A DNA stretch of 64,000 nucleotides. Source: Streptomyces tsukubensis (GTDB lineage Bacteria > Actinomycetota > Actinomycetes > Streptomycetales > Streptomycetaceae). The translations under genes and the position numbers were made by a program. The stretch covers positions 5,354,501-5,418,500 of the forward strand of contig NZ_CP020700.1 of the NCBI RefSeq assembly GCF_003932715.1, in the 5' to 3' direction. Below, in pieces: positions 60,001 through 64,000 of the stretch. The notes below the pieces were generated by a model. The model did not search any database. It was not told where the DNA came from and saw nothing but the letters and a program-made list of their open reading frames with translations. Position 1 is the stretch's first letter, and each line of letters starts with the position of its first letter.

Positions 60001-60553
60001 CGGGTGCTGACCCGGGCCGGTGCGCGGGAGCGTCCCCCGCGGCCGTTCCCCCGTCCCCGCCCTTCAGGCCTCCGGCGCCGTCATTGCCACTGCCACCGGC
60101 GCTGTCACCGGCACCATCACCGGAATCGGTGACGGTGTCGTCGGCACCGGGAGAGGTGCCGGGGGAGGAGTCGGTGTCCCGGCCCCGGGCGTCCCCTTCA
60201 CCGGCCGCGCCTTCCGCCGGGCCGTTCCCCCGGGCGTCCCGCGAACCGTTCCGCGGGCTGCTGCCCGGACGGTCCTTCGGGCCGGCGGCAGCGCCGCCCG
60301 CGGGGGAACCCGATCGGGCGCGGGCACGCCGACGACCGTCGCCGGTGCTGCCGTCGCGCCGGTCGCCGTCGTCGTCTGCGTGCTTCTTGTCCTCGATCGG
60401 TTCTACGTCCTTGTCGATGGGCATCCGGTCGTCCGTGGACGGTGCGGATGCGCCGCCACCGTCCGGGCACGGCCCCGTACCGAAGGCGTCAGCCGCCGTG
60501 CCAGGCCGCACACCCCGCTCCCTTCCCCGCCTGCTCGGTCTCTCCGCGGTCAC
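57029..60553 (-). CDS. Large membrane protein: flippase-like (LPG_synthase_TM) domain with internal pseudokinase
   Basis: A 1174-residue protein. A disordered, acidic N-terminus (1 to about 230) precedes five or six transmembrane helices (about 240-430). A protein-kinase-like region follows (about 480-680; VYEHLGGRSLDSLED, then HRRLTGDAILVD at 599). The catalytic Asp of HRD is replaced by Arg601, and the DFG motif reads Asp-Leu-Arg (619-621), so it is a pseudokinase. Then comes a charged helix and Ala/Thr/Gly-rich linker, and a C-terminal UPF0104/LPG_synthase_TM domain (about 860-1165, GSAAPTPGGVGAVEGAL). It may move lipid or lipid-linked sugar. Start GTG 60553 is uncertain; ATG 60424 is possible. 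Confidence 0.78.
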   Translation of the reverse strand: MTAERPSRRGRERGVRPGTAADAFGTGPCPDGGGASAPSTDDRMPIDKDVEPIEDKKHADDDGDRRDGSTGDGRRRARARSGSPAGGAAAGPKDRPGSSPRNGSRDARGNGPAEGAAGEGDARGRDTDSSPGTSPGADDTVTDSGDGAGDSAGGSGNDGAGGLKGGDGGTAAGDAPAHRPGSAPEAASEAKPAGLSGAGSEEPPAAGHGDHPVDDPGTDADRVSGDEPLLAARVHRPSDLMRFLGGILAIAVLLAIAAFAQGTTTGLEHDISKGTEQAPVLLVKLAGLVSSIAVLLVPIAFAIERLIKRDGLRIADGVLAAVLAHGITLATDLWVAQAAPDSIQEALTRSQGSGLTDPVHGYLAPVIAYMTAVGMARRPRWRVVLWVVLLLDAFAMLVGGYTTPFSIILTVLLGWTVAYGTLYAVGSPNVRPTGQTLLAGLRHVGFRPVTAMRTEDVPDGTDGGPVEQGDRGRRYLVTLEDGPPLDVTVVDREQQAHGFFYRLWRRLTLRSITTRRSSLQSLRQALEQEALLAYAAIAAGANAPKLIATSELGPDAVMLVYEHLGGRSLDSLEDTEITDDVVRGAWRQVKSLQSRRIAHRRLTGDAILVDRSGKVILTDLRGGEIAAGDLVLRMDVAQLLVTMGLRVGAERSVSGALEILGPDAVADCLPLLQPIALSRSTRATLRRLARERAEREREAVLKASAAARRARAEASAQAHGTATGESATATDTARTTTDTGPDTGRAEAEAGPDTGRTAEAAGTAPDTAGAAGTAGGAPEAAAADGRPEDSRTSAAAAARPPAVTAPTGPTAGHPAKPAPHAERRADKRAVDEALDAAREEDLLTQIRHQVLLIRPQAPVEPVRLERIRPRTLVSLIAGAVAAYFLLSQIAGNNLGADFSSAHWIWVAVAAAFSALSYVAAAMSLLGFVPERVPFPRTVLAQVAGSFVKIVAPAAVGGVALNTRFLQRSGVRPGLAVASVGAAQLFGLGAHILLLLTFGYLTGTEKTPSLSPSRTVIAGLLTVAVLVLVVTAIPFLRKFVSTRLRSLFAGVVPRMLDVLQRPVKLLTGIGGQLLLTFAFVMCLDASIRAFNDGSQPLSYASLAVVFLAGNALGSAAPTPGGVGAVEGALILGLIAAGVPKDVATAAVLLYRILTLWLPVLPGWLAFSSLSRKGAL

Positions 60554-60885
60554 GCCTCACCCGTCACCGTCCGCGCACGATGGTGACACGAGCGGGCGTC
60601 CGAGAAGGTCATCAGGGTCGTCGGCGCGTGCGTGACCTGCGCAATAGTTCGCGATGAGTCGGTCATGGTCACCCTATTCGCCCCGTGTGGTCTGGTCTGC
60701 CGTGGTCTGCTGTGGTCTTGTCTGCCGTGGCCTGTCCGATCCGCCCGATCCAGCGACGGTCGTGGCCGGTCCGCCCGCCGCGGTCCCGCCGTGCGGTCCG
60801 TCCATCCTGGCCGCCCGCCGCGTCCCGTGCACGGAGTTGTCCACAGGCCGGGCCGCTTGTCGGTGCGGTGCGGCAGGATGGCGGG
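60554..60885. other. Intergenic region with T/G-rich imperfect repeats
   Basis: 332 bp between divergent genes. Around 60690-60730 there are imperfect repeats of TCTGCCGTGG/TCTGCTGTGG and GGTCTG units. No gene is supported. It must contain both flanking promoters. Confidence 0.5.
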
Positions 60886-61332
60886 ATGGAAGAGCTCGCG
60901 GAGATCCCCGACTACGCGGAGCGGGTGCTCGACGTCGCCGAGCGGATCCCGCCCGGGCGCGTGATGACGTACGGCGATATCGCCGAATGGCTCGGTGAGG
61001 GCGGCCCGCGCCAGGTCGGCCGGGTGATGGCGCTGTTCGGCGGTGCCGTGCCCTGGTGGCGGGTGGTCCGCGCCGACGGCACCGTACTGCCGGGTCACGA
61101 GCTGGAGGCCCTGGCGCAGTACCGCACGGAGGGCACACCGCTGCGCCCCGCGCCCCCGAGCGCCGACGGCCATGTGCCGCGCATCGACATGCGGCGGGCG
61201 CGCTGGGACGGTGCGGACGCGGATATGAACGCGGATATGAACGCGGACACCGACCGCGGTGACGGCCCCGGCCCTGGTGCCGGTTCCGGTGGTGCGGACG
61301 GCCGGGGTGCGGCGGACGGCAGCGGCATATGA
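60886..61332 (+). CDS. Alkyltransferase-like (ATL) DNA-repair protein
   Basis: A 148-residue member of the O6-alkylguanine transferase fold. The sequence RIPPGRVMTYGDIAEWLG...GGPRQVGRVMA matches the DNA-binding helix-turn-helix part of MGMT. The alkyl-acceptor motif PCHR is replaced by PWWR (Pro56-Trp57-Trp58-Arg59), with Trp in place of the Cys. This is the hallmark of ATL proteins, which bind O6-alkylguanine and flag it for nucleotide excision repair. The last ~30 residues are an Asp/Ala/Met repeat and Gly tail (ADMNADMNAD). M. tuberculosis has an equivalent (Rv3204) in the same neighbourhood. Confidence 0.88.
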   Translation: MEELAEIPDYAERVLDVAERIPPGRVMTYGDIAEWLGEGGPRQVGRVMALFGGAVPWWRVVRADGTVLPGHELEALAQYRTEGTPLRPAPPSADGHVPRIDMRRARWDGADADMNADMNADTDRGDGPGPGAGSGGADGRGAADGSGI

Positions 61333-61454
61333 CGATCGCCGCCGGACCCTGCCGCGCCGGGAGCCCCGGGCGGGCGGGGTAGCGTCGTCGGCGTGCGGTT
61401 CCGGCCGCAACCGCTCCATCAGCACCACCACACCCACCAGGACCGGCGATCCAC

Positions 61455-64000
<2,546 letters not shown>

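Noticed and set aside
60690..60730. Possible attachment site or origin from T/G-rich repeats
   Set aside because: Imperfect short repeats with no tRNA, integrase or DnaA-box-like sequence nearby.

Overview
The window is a stretch of chromosome from a Streptomyces-like actinomycete. The evidence is very high G+C with G/C in nearly every third codon position, frequent GTG starts, a mycothiol gene (mshB), small actinobacterial families (DUF3117, DUF3107, DUF3152), and long perfect GC hairpins between genes. No rRNA, tRNA, CRISPR array, prophage or integrase was seen. It reads as conserved core chromosome with one short MITE-like element. All functional calls come from motif and family recognition by eye; no database search was run.

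Layout, left to right. (1) 1-14 kb: an S9 peptidase, a tiny membrane protein, mshB plus a membrane protein, a peptidoglycan-binding-domain membrane protein, a SirB1-type protein, a GNAT enzyme, a 7Fe-type ferredoxin, the lysine/diaminopimelate genes dapC and dapE, a secreted repeat protein and a membrane-anchored lysozyme-like protein. (2) 14-19 kb: a LOG-type phosphoribohydrolase, a second dihydropteroate-synthase-like protein, a DivIVA-domain membrane protein, 3-methyladenine glycosylase I, an enoyl-CoA hydratase and DUF3117. (3) 18.8-31.4 kb: an O-methyltransferase divergent from an envelope-stress module (ECF sigma factor, zinc anti-sigma factor, HtrA protease, TatB), then an Mrp ATPase, and a group of DUF1003, MgtE_N/CBS and CorA genes suggesting magnesium homeostasis. 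(4) 32-45 kb: SUFU-domain and zinc-ribbon-like proteins, a PHP phosphoesterase, MarC, a 50-aa protein, two alpha/beta hydrolases, a DEAD-box helicase with a long basic repeat tail, a ferritin-like protein, DUF3107, a TetR regulator and a DUF3152 protein with a zinc-protease-like motif.

(5) 45.7-51.9 kb: a four-gene cassette, apparently translationally coupled within its two halves. It encodes a PelF-like (DUF3492 + GT4) glycosyltransferase, a polytopic membrane protein, a sugar-nucleotide-epimerase-like SDR with a histidine-rich insertion, and a Spherulin-4-type protein with a collagen-like N-terminus. I infer an uncharacterised amino-sugar exopolysaccharide system; this is the most interesting locus here. 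(6) 52-64 kb: moeZ, two tandem secreted TAP-like peptidases separated by a 182-bp MITE-like element, a large flippase-like membrane protein containing a pseudokinase, an alkyltransferase-like protein, and the start of an AdnA-type helicase that runs off the window.

Regions 2-3 and regions 4/6 match, from memory, the gene order of two separate Mycobacterium tuberculosis neighbourhoods (around Rv1202-Rv1239c and Rv3202c-Rv3211). The exopolysaccharide cassette would then be inserted between two genes (DUF3152 and moeZ) that are adjacent in Mycobacterium. At least nine genes here carry a TANNNT box 6-7 nt before the start codon and no Shine-Dalgarno sequence, suggesting many leaderless mRNAs.
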